This document shows positions 48,227 to 61,650 of a DNA stretch of 64,000 nucleotides, in pieces. The notes beneath the pieces were generated by a model, which ran no database searches, was not told where the DNA came from, and worked only from the letters and a program-made list of their open reading frames with translations. The DNA comes from Istiophorus platypterus (taxonomy: Eukaryota > Chordata > Actinopteri > Istiophoriformes > Istiophoridae). How positions within the stretch are numbered: the stretch's first letter is position 1; each line of letters begins with the position of its first letter. The stretch is from the NCBI GenBank assembly GCA_016859345.1, contig CM029129.1, forward strand, positions 18,582,946 through 18,646,945, given 5' to 3'. Position numbers and translations under genes: made by a program.

Positions 48227-48319
48227 TGCTCTTGAGCCTGGCACAGGTCCAGCTGTTTGGGGGACCTCGGGGGTCTGATGAGTTCCGCACCTCCCACCCG
48301 TGGAGCCTCATAATGTTGC
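48227..48319 (+). other. Exon-like segment in nbea intron 1
   Basis: CCTTCAG|GTGTAC and a strong donor TTGCCT|GTAAGT bound an open frame VYFLLLSLAQVQLFGGPRGS then DEFRTSHPWSLIMLP. No family is recognised. It could be part of an alternative nbea 5' exon together with the GC-richer sequence upstream (48000-48220), or chance. Confidence 0.15.
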
Positions 48320-50895
48320 CTGTAAGTCTATGCTCCTCTCTTCTGTTCCTGGTTATCTAGGAGGAAAATACAGTAGGTATCTTGTGGACCTGCGCAAATG
48401 AGAGAGTTTGCGCACTTTTTGTATAAAGCACAAATCCTGTTAGAGATATCTTGACATTTTGAGTTTTAATTGACCATTTTTCTTCATCAGTCACTTGTCA
48501 CACTGTGGGATTAGCTTCTGCTGGTTTGTCAGCATGGTTAGGTTTGTGAAAGCTTTGGGCTGCGGTTATAGCTTCCATGCTCTGAGGCCTGCTGGACAAA
48601 TCTAAAAAACCCTTTCCACAGTGTTACAAATATCTGGGGAAAAAGAAAATAGCCAATTAGAAATCTAAATGTCAAACTGTCCCTCAAACGACAAACTCAG
48701 TTGCTCCCAAATCCTCTTACCAGCAAGCTTTTCCATAATGATGTACTTCGGAGCCAAATGAGTCTTTTAAGGTTTTATGCTGATTCCTCCTGGTTTCATT
48801 ATAATTTCTGTGTCATTCTTTTTGGCTTAAATTGTAACACGATTTGGGTTAGATTCTCACCGGTCTGATTTGTATGTATGAGTGCGCGATGAGTTAAGTA
48901 TCCAGGCTAAAACGTTCACCCCTCCGTGTCTTAGGGTGCCTCAACTCTGCTCCACTTCTCTAAATTCCTCCTCATCCATTGTTAGCTGCTATTTCCAGAT
49001 GCTGGGATTTCTCAGAGGATAAGCCATGTCAGATTTTGTGGTGGCGGGCACCTTCTGGGAATGGTGGAAAACACGGGGGAGGTGGGGGGGGTCCTATTCT
49101 TGCTATACAACACCTTTTTGTTACTTCTCTGTTCCTTCCTCCATCTCTCCATTCTTTATCTCCTCTAAGCACATCCATCTCCCTAACCCCTCACTGTAAT
49201 CTAGCCCCTCAATCCCTGGCTCCCTGGTTGGGTGAGGCGGCTCGGGGGATGAATGTGGATGATCCCTATTGTGTGGAGGTAATGGAGCTGTCTGCAGTGC
49301 CTTTCCTTTCCTGTTCCTTCTCTCCACTCACTTTCCCTTTCCACTCATCTTTACCACATTTCGAGTTAAGAAAGCTTGGAGGGAGCTATCTGCTCTTAAC
49401 CATATGTCTGCCATCACCTCTCAAGTACTATGCTTTTGTGAGTGTGGATGAAGAGCTGAAGGGCAGGAAGGAGGGAGATGGGGACAGACTGTGTAGAGGG
49501 ATTGGAGATGAAGAGGGGTCTTTTAACTATTTCATTTTTAAGCCGTTTCGTGTGCAGGATTCTTGTTCACATGTCATTTCTGAATTCTATAACTGAGGAG
49601 CACAATAGCTGCAAGGGCTTTTTGAAACTTGTAAGTTTTCATATGAATATACCGTATTGTATTTTTGGCCTCTTAGATATACAAAGGATATCACAGGGTC
49701 TTTTCTTTTAGCGCTGTGTTGATTCAGTTTGACCTGACTCAGCAATTGTCATCAGATGTCCGATATCTATTGCACTGATCTGCTACAAGAGTAGACGATG
49801 AGAATAAAGCATGAATTTGAAAAAGAAAGCAGACCTCGTTACCAAAACTGCTGAACAGTAAGTGTAGTCTAAGTGTGTTAAACCACAGACTCACCTTCCC
49901 TGTTTTCTATATGGTTTAGTGCTTTCAGTATCAATCTTAATTATTTTTTGATTAAGCTTGTAAGACTTGTTTAATTAATACTTTTTTGGACCGACTTCCC
50001 CAGGGTTTTTATATTCAAAATGAATGAGAATAAATTCCTAGATTTTTCTTTGAAATAAAAACCTAAAATACTGAGCCATAAAAAATATTTACCCTTTAAA
50101 ATATATAAAGGAGTTAAATGAAAATGACCAGAGCTCTAAATAATGTCTGACTGGAAATGCTCTGACTTTGTTTAACAGTGAAGATTAGTGAAATAGTATT
50201 AGTTTCATAATGATATGAACCGAAGACAAACAACTTGCTTTTCTTCTCTTTGAAACCATAACCAGCGGATCATTGTTATTTTTACTCAATAAATAACTAA
50301 AGCTATAAATTGGTTATCAAAGAGTTGCTCAGTGAATTTCCTGTTAGTTTGCTGGGCCTAATAAATTATTCATTTCAGCACTAATATTCATATAAAGGCT
50401 CCAAAAAGCTTGCGTTCTAAATTATTCTGGATTTCTTCCTCTATGCTCCTTGTTTCGATTTTTGATTATGTTTGGCTGGTTCATGCTGTTTTGTCTGGCT
50501 CTTTTGTGTGTGTGTTTATGTGCTTGTGTTTGTGTGTGTTGTTTTCTCCAAAATGTGCATATCTTCTAAGAGTATGTTTGTTGGGAGAAGGGTAGTGTCC
50601 TTTCTATGGAATATTTATACACTGCATTTAGATCTAAAACACTGTTGGAACATTGTTGTGGCTATTTGTGCATCTGTTTGTGTGTGTGTGTTTGTTTCAG
50701 TCTGGCATCCCTACAATGCACTAATCTCCAAATTATAACAAGCTGCTTTGTTTGAATTACCTGGTGTTTGTGCGCTGGTGAGTGTGTACGTCCTCAACAT
50801 CCCAGAGAGTTGATAAATGAATGTTCCCATAAACCCTAGCTTTGGTCTCCTACACCTTCATCTGCACAATTTCTCTAGTAACATACTCAATCACA

Positions 50896-50896
<1 letters not shown>

Positions 50897-50941
<45 letters not shown>

Positions 50942-51113
50942 ACTCACACACTCACACACAAGCTCCCCAAAAAAAATACACACACTCTTCCCTTCCTTCT
51001 CGTAGCCCACATTATTGCCTGGCAGGGGTGATTTTATATTCATGCTGCCCTACTTCGCCTCTCTCCCTTGGCTCTTTACACACACACACACACTCACACA
51101 CACACACACATAC
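50897..51113. repeat. (CA)n microsatellite pair
   Basis: A CA/CACT array lies at about 50897-50960 and a second, shorter array at about 51079-51113. Confidence 0.9.
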
Positions 51114-52109
51114 ATCTTTACCGTGAAGTATACCTAACTGTGAAGCTATTCATCATGGTGCATGCTGCATACTGCAGTGGCTGAAGGTTTTGCTGTGGTT
51201 GTAGGTGTTTAACTTCAGTATTCAATAACTACCCCGAATGACATGTTGTACTTTAGACATCTCGCATCTCACTGTTGTACTTGTACATCCCCTGCAGCAC
51301 GAAAAACGCCATCAGTTGCTGTAACAAGTCATTTAACACCACATTAGTTTGGTTAGTGGATCCACACCTGCTATCAAGTCAAAGCATTTTCTACCTCCGT
51401 TTTGTATTACTTCCATCTGTATTCTGCACTGAGTGAACAATGATTCAGGACTGCATGTTTTCCCCATGAAATAGACTTTAATGAGAGGATGCAGATGAGC
51501 GCTATGATCGCTTAAGGCAGGTTTTTGGGGTTTTTTTGGTTTTTGTTTTTATTACGCAAGACAACACAGCTTGATAAAAGGCTTGGGTAAAGTTTTGTGC
51601 ACTCCAAAGACGACTAGTTAAACAAACCAGACAGTGACACATTATGCTCCTTTATTGTGTTCCTCTGCTTTCCTCTGGAATTGACACTGTCCAGCTAGCA
51701 CTGCTGCAGCATTGGTTTCAGCACATACATTAAAGTCAGGTCTGTGGGCCCTGGTCTATATCAGGGAAATAAGAATAGAGATCCTAAACTATTGTGGAGT
51801 ACTGAGACTTTCTTCTGTAATTGCATTCTGCATAAGGGCTGGCGGTCATTCAGTAGAGTCCACTCAAATGGAAGCATTTTGTGATAGTGTTTGGCAGCGT
51901 GATTAATCTTACATAGTCTGCTTCATGGTATTTGTACACTGCAAGTTGTACATTGTCCCTCATCCAGTAAACACAGCTGTTATAAAATTTAAAGTGACTG
52001 AGGCAGGAAAAACAAACTCGATCTCTAAACTTTTGCTTTGTACAAAGAAGTAAAATAATAATAATTAAGAAAAAAACAACAACAACATTTTTCATGCACA
52101 GTGGCCCTT

Positions 52110-52620
52110 GGACTTTAATGTGAACATCAGCATTCTAACCTACTCACAATGATAATGGTAACATGCCAATGCAAAGCATGTGTAGTATTTACTGTTTTCA
52201 ATATTTTGGTTATTAAAAGTTTATTCCTAAAAGTTATTGCAATTCATCTGGAGAGGGACGTGTGTGTGTACATTTAAAAATTTATGTCTCTAACATAGCA
52301 TACCATACAAAAGCTGTGACTCAGAATCCACATTGTCAACCATATGATGGCGCTGGTTCAAAAATAAGGGGATTATCAGCGTTACTCAGATGCATCATGT
52401 GGGAACCATGAATTTGTCACGTCAAGTAGATTTTGCGATATTTTACTACATAAGTGAAAAAAAATTACCTCCTTGTGATGCTTTTTCATCACAATTCAGG
52501 GTACCACCAACGTCAGGGGGATTCATCCATGGGGTAAAATTAATATCTGTATGAAACTGTACGAAATTTCAAGGCAGGGCCAAAGTAGTGGACCAACCGA
52601 CCGACAAAGTGACACATCAT
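52110..52620. repeat. Dispersed repeat relic, right part
   Basis: The phrases ATGATGGCGCTGG, TCAGGGGGATTCATCC, GTACGAAATTTCA and AGTGGACCAACCGACCGAC occur in the order seen in a very common percomorph repeat, as I recall it. The copy is diverged. Family name and exact ends are uncertain. Confidence 0.55.
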
Positions 52621-54715
52621 GAATGTGAGCAAAGCGGCACGAGGCCAACGATCAAAAAAGAAAAATATTCTGGCCCCCAAAGGTATCGTCACTGATGCCA
52701 GTATCACTACCTGGATTGATATCCAGTAGCACCACATGCCAGGTTTTTCCTCACCATACCTGCGAGCACTTTCACACTGTGAAACATTGAGAGAGAGAGA
52801 GGCAGAGGCAGAGGCAGAGGAAGAGCTATTGCGGCCAATACCTGGCAGTGGCGGTGACTCATTGCGCTACCCACCTTCCATCACGCCGCTCCCCTCCCTT
52901 CCCCGACCCTCACACTGCCCCCGCTGCGTTCAGGCTCCGGTTCCAGGATGGAATACGGAATGTGGATGGAGAGAGGCACTCTCTTACAATCAAGCTAATG
53001 TATGGAGCCCAAAAGGGTCTCGCTCAGAGTGCGCGTTCGCTCATGTTACATTGAGGGGCACATATGGAAATGTCAGTTATGCAATGATCTAAAAGAGTGT
53101 TTTGACTAATTTGTCATTGCTGCTATGGATCGTGTACATTTTTTTCCATTACACCAGTGGCTTTAGACATTATTGTGTTGCCTGCCTAGGGAACCCGATT
53201 TGCACAGGGATTTTTTTTCACCTCCAAATTTAATATTTATGATTTATGAACTGTCTGTATTTGTTTTTCACAATTGACTCACTCACTCTCCTCCCCCATC
53301 CCAAGAGTTATTTTAGATTTTTTTTTTTTTTAATCTTAATCCTGCAATCCTTTTGAAATCAGACATTTATTTACTTTTCCAAGTGTTTGGCCTTATTGTG
53401 GAATAGAGTTGGAGCTCTCAAGGTTGCGAGTGTATGCTGGCAGTGGGCTGTGATATTTGAGAATGGATTTTGTGTTGATATGACCTTTTGATAGGAAATG
53501 GTTTCTTTGTGAGTGAATTTGACATTTGACATTGTCATCTGGAGAGCCAGATTTTGTTTTGAAGGAAGTATCTTGATAACATTTTGCACTTGCACTGAGT
53601 CTGAGTGTGTGTTTTTTTATAAAATACTATTGTAGCAATTTTCTGTCATTTGAAAATTAACGATATGATATGATTGAATTGGAGTAGACCTGGAGTTGGT
53701 CTACCATATTTGCCACTGAGGCCCAACTGAATGGCAGCTACATGGGGTCATTTTAACTTTGATGACTTCACTGACTCCGTTAGCTAATGAATATAAAATA
53801 TTCAGAGATCATAATCTGTATTTCAGTCACTTTTCCACCTTATGAATAAGAGATATTGGTTGCAGATGTGAAGCATTTGAAACGTAACTGATTTTGAATT
53901 GCAGCAGTTTAAGTCTTAAAGTTTTAAATTCATACTTGGCTTATTCGTATCCATTTTTTATCCATTAGTATCCATGAAAATATCCTCCAGGATGATGGCA
54001 CTGTTTGTAAATTACCATCGTAATAGAGGCTGCATAATAAAGTATTAATGTATTAGATCCCCTATGGGTATGCAAATGAGGAAAACTTCCTGGTCTAGAA
54101 AGAGAAGAAGCTGATATGAAAAATTATAGTTAATGTGAAAATTTAGCGTTGGTCAAAATATGCCAAAGATTTAATCTTAGTTGATCACCACGAATGCTAC
54201 CTTCAAATGAATCCCTTTCAAGGTTTTACTTCCAAAGCCAAAGCTTCTGACAACCGCTACGCTGCTACTGCTGTGTCTGCCGCACTTCAAACAACACAGG
54301 CTTCAAACAACACGTCTTTACAACTGTCCGGCGTGGAGGACGAGTCTGAAGTAAAGCTGACGTAGTGACAGGCCTGTAGCGCAGAAACACCTTGTCAGAG
54401 AAGCAGAGGAAGTTGGTTCTCATTCTTAGGACACAAATGTTCATTAAAACCTATTTTTTTTTTTTTTTTTTTTTGTTTTTTTGTTTTTTTTTGAATCCCA
54501 GGTGTTTAAAGCAATAACAGCTAAGTTTGGTTTCAGCATCATGCATTTCTGTTTTTTTTTTTTGTTTTTCCCTTCTGCTCAGTTACATTCTCCATTTTGT
54601 TTGACATGACTTCTGATAATCTTGTGTGGACAGTATGTGTGTGCGCCGTGTGTGGTCTCTTTGTGCAATAACATGCAATGCATCATGCTCTGCTAACCCT
54701 TCCAACCCCACTTTG

Positions 54716-54716
<1 letters not shown>

Positions 54717-54773
<57 letters not shown>

Positions 54774-54790
54774 TGTGTGTGCGCGCGCAC
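54717..54790. repeat. (GT)n then (GC)n microsatellite
   Basis: A long GT array ends in GCGCGCGC at about 54780-54788. The whole tract alternates purine and pyrimidine and is Z-DNA-prone. Confidence 0.95.
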
Positions 54791-55728
54791 ACTTAAACAC
54801 ATGCATGCACACATCCTATCTGCTGCAGCACATACACTCAACCAAACCAAACAAACAGATTAGTGATCCTGAATTGCCACCAGCCTGGCCTGAGTCAGGT
54901 CTGCAGGGCTTATCTGCTGACCTTTGAACTTAGCATCAGCTAGTCTGCACCTGCCTCATCTCACAGACACACTGACACAGACTCAGATACATTTAATAAA
55001 AAGGCCATAGCTAGTCATGATCAAATGTTAAACATTTGATAAAAAATGTTTGGATCCATTTACATACAGTTTATATACCAGACAGTGTGAATGCGGCTTT
55101 AATTTCTCTGATCAGTCATTCCTTGTAGTAGCACAGTAAGAATAAGGAGATCATAGGGACTTGTAACTCTCTCGCTCCCCTCTCTCGTCCGTATTTTCAT
55201 CTCTCATATGCCCATTGAGGTGCATGCAACATGCAGGATGCCCTGTAGGACTTAGCTCCCTGTCTGCTTCTTTGAAATGCGCGTTTGAGTCGAGAGTCAG
55301 GAGACTTGGCGCAAAGGTCTTGTTAAAGTGCCTTATCTCGGCCTTGAGTCCTTCCTTCCGAGGCTCCCATGACATAACACACAAGGATGCCCTCGTTAAT
55401 GCCAGTCTTGAGGAAAAAAAAAAAGAAAAAGAGAGAGAGGAAAATTGAGCTGCCTCTCGTCCTTGACAGCATCTGCTTTCTCTAAGTAGAGGATGGCAAG
55501 TAAACGTAAAACACAACACCTTGACACCTCATCATTCAACTTTGGGTCTTTCTATTCTGTCCTTGTCTGATAGAATTCAATAATATGTCTCATTTGTGTT
55601 ATACTGTCCTTTTAATAGTGCCCTCTCAATCATCGACTCTAATTGATGCTGCTTTTCTTCCTGCCTCCTAATCTTTCCCTTCGGTCTTTCTTCTTTTTCT
55701 CTCTGTGCCTTGGCAGTTTACTGTTAGG

Positions 55729-56545
55729 TACGTAAGTATTTGGACAGTGACGCAATTTTCGTAATTCTGCCTCTGTTCACCATCACAGTGGATTTGAAAC
55801 AAAGTCACTAAGACATGACCCAAGTGTAGACTTTCAGCTTTGATGCAAGGCGTGCAAAATATTGCATTAACCTTTTAGGAATTGCAGCCATTTTCAAACA
55901 TAGTCCCTCATTTTCAGAAGCTGAAAAGTAATTGGACCATTGACTGACAATCCATGTCATGGCCAGGTGTGGCCCATTCCTTCATTATATCATGATAAAG
56001 TAAGACATTAACGGATTAGATGTTGACAGAAAACATCTAAAAAGTGTGCCCAGTTCTGGTACAAGATTCCTTGAACAGATGAAACCAAGATTAGCTTAAA
56101 CCAGAATGATGGTATGAGTATCGAGAACGGCTCATGATCTAAAGCCACCACATCATCTGTCAGACATCGTGGATGCAGTGTCATGGCAGGAGTATCTATC
56201 GCTGCCAGTGGAACTGGGTCACTGGCGTGTATTGATGATGTGACTGCTGTTGAAAGCAGCAGGATGGATTCTGACGTGGATAGGGCTGCACAATCTGTTC
56301 AGATTCAGCCAAATGCTGCACAACTGATAGGCCAGAGCTTCACAGTGCAGATGGACAGTGACCCAAAACTCTCAGTGGAAGCAACCCATGAGCTTGTCAA
56401 AGCAAAGAAATTGAATATTCTTCCATGGCCAAGTCAGTCGACAGATCTCAACCCAATTAGTAAATGCATCAAATGCATTTGGTGATGTCCGTCAGTCAGT
56501 CAAACGTCTGTATTTCCTAAGCGGTTAATGTAATATTTTTGACCC
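55729..56545 (+). mobile_element. Decayed Tc1-like transposon, copy 2
   Basis: This belongs to the same family and orientation as 35671-36936, with the left end GGTACGTAAGTATTTGGACA. A large internal deletion removes most of the N-terminal transposase. The remaining catalytic part at 56183-56485 reads AASGTGSLACIDDVTA, QLIGQSFTVQMDSDPK and LPWPSQSTDLNPISK, in which the usual NPIE acid is replaced by NPIS. The right terminal repeat is missing, so the copy is immobile on its own. Confidence 0.85.
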
Positions 56546-57368
56546 CCCCCCCCAGTGTTTTACATGTTTATTCATTTTAGTACCATTTATTCCCTTCTAT
56601 TCTCTTTGTTTCTTAGGAAAGACCCTTTAAGTACCGAATAAATTGGATGAACTGCAAAAGCTCAATTGAAAAGCTATAGCTTGAGTTGGTATTGTGTTGT
56701 TTAAAGAAGGGTGTAAATTTATTCATGAGAAAGTGCAGTGGATCATAATTTTAGCTGGGAGCCATTATTCTCAGCAATTCTCCAACACTTAGTCTCAAAC
56801 ACATACTCTCTGTCACTAAATTTAAATGCTAAAATGTTTTGGGTTTTTTTTGTAGGGAGCATACAAAGCATTCATATTCAAATTTATAGTCACGGTTTAA
56901 ACACATGGCAGTAAATGGATTTTAATGGCAAAAATTCCAAATCTAGATCACCACCAAATTCTAATCAGTGGTTCATTGACTCACAGCCTCAGCCCCCTGT
57001 CCATCGAATTTTATGGGAAACTGTTCAAACATTTTTTTTAGATATGCTGCTTACCTACAAGGCAAAACACATCTTGGTGGATGTAAACAATGTAAAGGAA
57101 ATACCAAACCTTTCATGTGCCAGCTGTGCATAGTCATTTGTTTGCTGGATAGCTTAAGTATTAATCCATTTTCATTTTTGCTTTTGCAGTTGACTGAGTT
57201 AACAACAAAAGATTAAAGTCTATTATTTTCTTTAATGTGATACTTAAGTATTTTCTGTCTTATCACCATAGAAATATGAATTTTTATGCGCATATTCTGA
57301 CGATGTTGATGATCCACTGTAGTTTGGTGATGGTGAAAGCCATGTAAATCTGTAAACGTGTGTAGTAT

Positions 57369-57369
<1 letters not shown>

Positions 57370-57415
<46 letters not shown>
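57370..57415. repeat. Compound (GT)n(GA)n microsatellite
   Basis: GT (57370-57390) passes into GA (57390-57415), the same composition and order as at 42624. Confidence 0.95.
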
Positions 57416-58565
57416 ATCTTGTTGTTCTGTAAGACAAAAAAGATATTTTTTTTGTTGATTTTTAAATTTTTTTTGTCCAATAGCATATGACAAGGCTTAT
57501 TGCTAGATCCGTTACTAAGCCTCTCTGGCCAATCAGGTGGCAGACATTTCAAACTGTGGTTGGATGAAGTCAGAGTTGTGATCACTTGGCTGCAGTCCCC
57601 AGTCCCATGCAGTGTGTATGTACATGCGTGTGCTTCTGACCTGGATTCCCCCCCCCCCATTTTTTTGTTCTCTCAGATTATCAGCCGTGAATAGCATGGT
57701 TCTGTTTAGCCGCGGCGCCTACGAACAGTGGAGCTCACATGGCGTCGAAATTTCATGTTTGAGTCATAATTTTGATTTCACAGACTTTCGTTCATTAAAA
57801 CATTTGACGGTAATATAACCGCAATTAGTACATTCGCAGTTCGGGCTGTTTGTGAAAGAATTGAGTGAAGGATTTATCTAGTGTGTCTTTCAGCGGACAG
57901 AGCAGGAGGTTGTGCTGAAAAGAGTCTTCTGTATTTGTCTGCCTTGCTTTGTTTAGGTATCATTTATCTCAACTCTCCGAAGCAGGCAGTCACACCAATA
58001 CTGTAACTGCACGTTTCCTTTCTGCCCTGTTTGTGACATATGACCCCGCTTCCTCGCGGCCTCCTTGGCCCAACTCTCTTGATCTCCTCCTCGGTGCTGC
58101 TTCTCTACCCCCCCTTCTTTTTCCCTGCTCCCTTTTTTATAGCTCCTTCTCCTCCCACTCCAGTAAACAGACTTTGGAAAAATTACATATCTTTTTGAAG
58201 CAGCTCGTATGATAATGAAATGGCGCCTCATTATTATTGGATTATTTTGGGAAGAATCACTGTATCACTGCAGTTCTCCACTCCGGTCTTCACTCCTTTC
58301 TCTTTATGTGCGTACTCGTGCTGTCAGTCATGTGGATTGCTGCTGCTGCCTCCGCTGCTGCTACTGCTGTGAGCATGTATGAGTGTGTTTTTAATGAACT
58401 GGGTGAGAGTGTATGTGTGAATAACTATAACCTACATGACTTTTTGCAATGAATTGCCTAAAAGGCTTTTGCCCTTTGAACGCCGCTGAGTTTGTATGTG
58501 CAAGGGTGTGTTTTTGGCTGACTTTTGTCAAGTGTGCGTGAGTTTTGGTGTGCATTTGGAGGTAC

Positions 58566-58568
<3 letters not shown>

Positions 58569-58616
<48 letters not shown>
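58569..58616. repeat. Perfect (GT)n microsatellite
   Basis: About 48 bp of uninterrupted GT. Confidence 0.95.
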
Positions 58617-58618
<2 letters not shown>

Positions 58619-60129
58619 CAAGCTTGAATTTGACAAGGTTTGAGTCAGATGTTGGAGGTGGGGAAAAGGCAGACCGAACTGGTCTGAAATGAACTGGAGA
58701 CTACAGGCTTTCATAGAGTCAGATCTCAGCAGGTATTACTGTCTTATCTTGCATTCACTCCCTTTTTACCCAGCTCTCCTTCTTTGGTTTCTGGCAGCGT
58801 TAATAAAAACTGACAAGCCAATACATGGGAACGCTCAATAGCTTAGCTTTTTCTTTGATGTATGAACAGACGCACGTTCACGGTTATTTTTGTGGAAAAT
58901 GTGCCCAGGGTACAGCTTCTGGCTCTGAGAACAGAAATGTCTGTATTTTGAATCTAATGGAACTGTAGAGCATACACTTATTTATTAAATTGGAGGAAGC
59001 AGTCGGTTGATTGGAATTTTTTTCACCTTCCCCGTTCAGCGCCCTTGACAGGATCACAGTAGCTGATTGGAAACAAATCTTTTTTTTTTTACCCATAGGC
59101 CACACTGTTTATGCGTACATGATTTTTTTTTCCCATATGCCAAATCAAGCCTCGAAATGACTCAAGGAGGGAATAGCTAATTTTTTCATTCAGTGAATTA
59201 TAGCTCATGCATAAAATGTATTCTTAGCACGTCATCTGGCTCGATTCTCAAGAGAAGAAATTTCCGGTTGCCAACTCCAAATGTGACTTCATTTCTTTGC
59301 AGATGTTTTCTTTCATGTTCCATATTAATGCAAAACACAAATATTCATGCCATCTGTAGCTTCATGTTTGCTTTTTAACGTAGTTGCTTATAGATATTTT
59401 CAAGCCAAATTTTTGGTCTCTACTTAGATTAAAACCAAAATTGCATGCGGAAAAAAAAATTAAAAAAATATGCAAATCCCAATCCAAACATGCGGCGGAA
59501 GATCACTCTAAACCAAACCTTTAGCCCAGCTTATTTTCCCTTCTCCTCTCTTTCTTTGTTATTTTCTCAGTTTTTCTGAATTGGCTTTATGATTGGATGT
59601 CTTGTGTGTGAGAAGGATGAGAACAGTTTTGATTTCAAAGAGGCAAGTGAGCTTGCCGCATTAAGCAGTCGCGCAGCTGACGTATCAGCCTGTAATGAAC
59701 TGCCATCTGCACTCTCCTGCTGGGAAAATGCGATGTGTTTATATTTAAAAAAAAAAAAGAAAGAAAGAAAGAAAAGCGCGATGTGTAGGTACGGTGTCAC
59801 TCTAGTTCCCGACGGCAGTTTGAACCTCTCCCGGTGGGTTTTCGTCTACTGATGGAAGATGCAAGGAGGCGCAACACGGACCCATCAGTCTCTGTTTGGA
59901 TGAAAACTGTCAGTTTCCCATGATATATTAGGTGTTTTCGCACACAAAAGGCGACCTGAAACTGGGGCAATGCCCTTGGCCTAAAGCTTACTGTAATTAT
60001 CTTTTCGAACTTAGGGATTTTTCTGTTTTTCACAAAGTAAAAAAAAAAAACCAAAAACCAAAACGAAAACCAAACATTATCCAACATATGTGTGGCACTT
60101 GATGAGAAAGGAAGACCGGGAGCCCAGTA

Positions 60130-60440
60130 TCCATGCTAGCATCTCTGTGAGGCTGTACTTTGGCACAGCGGTGCTCTGAGCTAAATGCTAATGTCAGCGG
60201 ATGTTTGGCAGGTTGGTTTTTTTTTCCTTTTTTGTTCGTTTTTTTCCTGCCATGTTCTCCACAATGCTAATCAGGACTTAACACAGGCTGTGGTGGAGGA
60301 TGATGGGAATGTTATTAGTAGGTATTCGGTCCTAAATTATAGGACAAGGTGAAATACTTTTTTTTTTTTTTGATGATTTCGACCTGATGATAGCGATAGA
60401 TGAGAAGTCTCTGGAGACCATTCCTTTTGAAGTTCTGACA
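60130..60440. repeat. Dispersed repeat relic, left part
   Basis: CATGCTAGCATCTCTGTGAG, GGCACAGCGGTGCTCTGAG, CTAAATGCTAATGTCAGC and GACCTGATGATAGCG follow the order of the left half of the percomorph repeat whose right half is at 52110-52620. T-rich runs interrupt it. Confidence 0.6.
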
Positions 60441-60476
60441 TTTTTAGGAATTTAATTACATATTATTGGCTACACA

Positions 60477-60480
<4 letters not shown>

Positions 60481-60538
<58 letters not shown>
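60481..60538. repeat. (CA)n microsatellite
   Basis: About 58 bp of CA repeat directly after the dispersed repeat relic. Confidence 0.95.
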
Positions 60539-60544
<6 letters not shown>

Positions 60545-61364
60545 CAAACACTTACAGTTACTCATGCACATACACGTACCCACAAAAACCTGCCTCACTT
60601 GTGCTGGCCTAAACCACCCCTGTATCCCCTAGTGTAGATTTACATAATCGCTGGTATATTTTTACTTCATCCTTCATAAAACTACTCGGTTCTATTCTGT
60701 AGCATGTACTTTATTTCTCTCACTTCCTCTCTTCCTGTAAAATCTGAAATAAAAGCCCTGCACTGCATGCATCACAACTCTTAGATATTCCATACACATT
60801 GACACATTGATCCTCACACTGATAATGTTTATTTTGTGGAGTCTTTGTGTGTTTGTGTGTGTGTGTTTGCTGTGTGATTGTGATGCTGTTGTTTCTGTAC
60901 AGCGTTTCATGAGTGGGGGCTGTGTCTTGTTCCATCTGCCATCTGTGCAGACGCTGGTACAAAGGCCCATGGGAGATGCAGTCCAGGGGGCTCCCCCTTC
61001 CTCCCTGTGTGTCTGGAGGCTACAGTCAAACATTGTGTCGTGGTTGATCACAATCACGGAGCAAGAGACAGAGACACATTCACCCCCCTTTTCCCATGAA
61101 ACTCCTTATACCCGACTTTGACTTTCCTCTTCCTTGCCACCTTTACACTTCCTGTCACACAACAATCACAACAATTTTTCAGCGTTACCAACCTAGAGAT
61201 CAAGCTTATTATGTTTGACAGTATCCATTTAACCAATTTTTCTTATTTGGGGATTAATTCATTATTTAGTTTTAGAATTGTTATAAAAATAATAGGAAAA
61301 AAAGTCCACACGAAGCCCAGAGACCCTCATATTGCTGGTTCTGTCTGACTGAAACACTATTATT

Positions 61365-61650
61365 CAATTAACAATGATATTAGACAAATCCGAAATCCTC
61401 ACATCTGAGAAGCTGTGAAGCCCAACGTGACATATAAAAAATTGTTTTTCATCTGACCATCAGTCCAAAAGCCAAAGATGTTCAGATTAGTATGACGTAA
61501 TAGAATGAAAAGCAGTAAAACGTCACTTAGAAGAAGCTGGACCCAACAAATATTCACTTTTGCATGACAATGACCTAAACTACTATTTGATTATTAAAAT
61601 TCTTGAAGATTAACTGTTGATTGACTAATTAAAGAAATAATTCTTTCAGT
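61365..61650 (+). repeat. Dispersed TTAATCG-rich repeat, copy 3
   Basis: It contains AAATCCTCACATCTGAGAAG, AGTCCAAAAGCCAAAGATG, GAAAAGCAGT, AAGCTGGACCCAACAAATA and GATTGACTAATTAAAG. These align, with opposite orientation, to copies 1 and 2. Confidence 0.7.

Noticed and set aside
48979..49596. 205-codon frame in nbea intron 1
   Set aside because: Low-complexity pyrimidine-rich sequence; the frame is open because stop codons are rare in such text.
52736..53092. 118-codon frame in nbea intron 1
   Set aside because: It starts in a (GAGGCA)n short repeat, has no recognisable domain and shows no convincing splice context.
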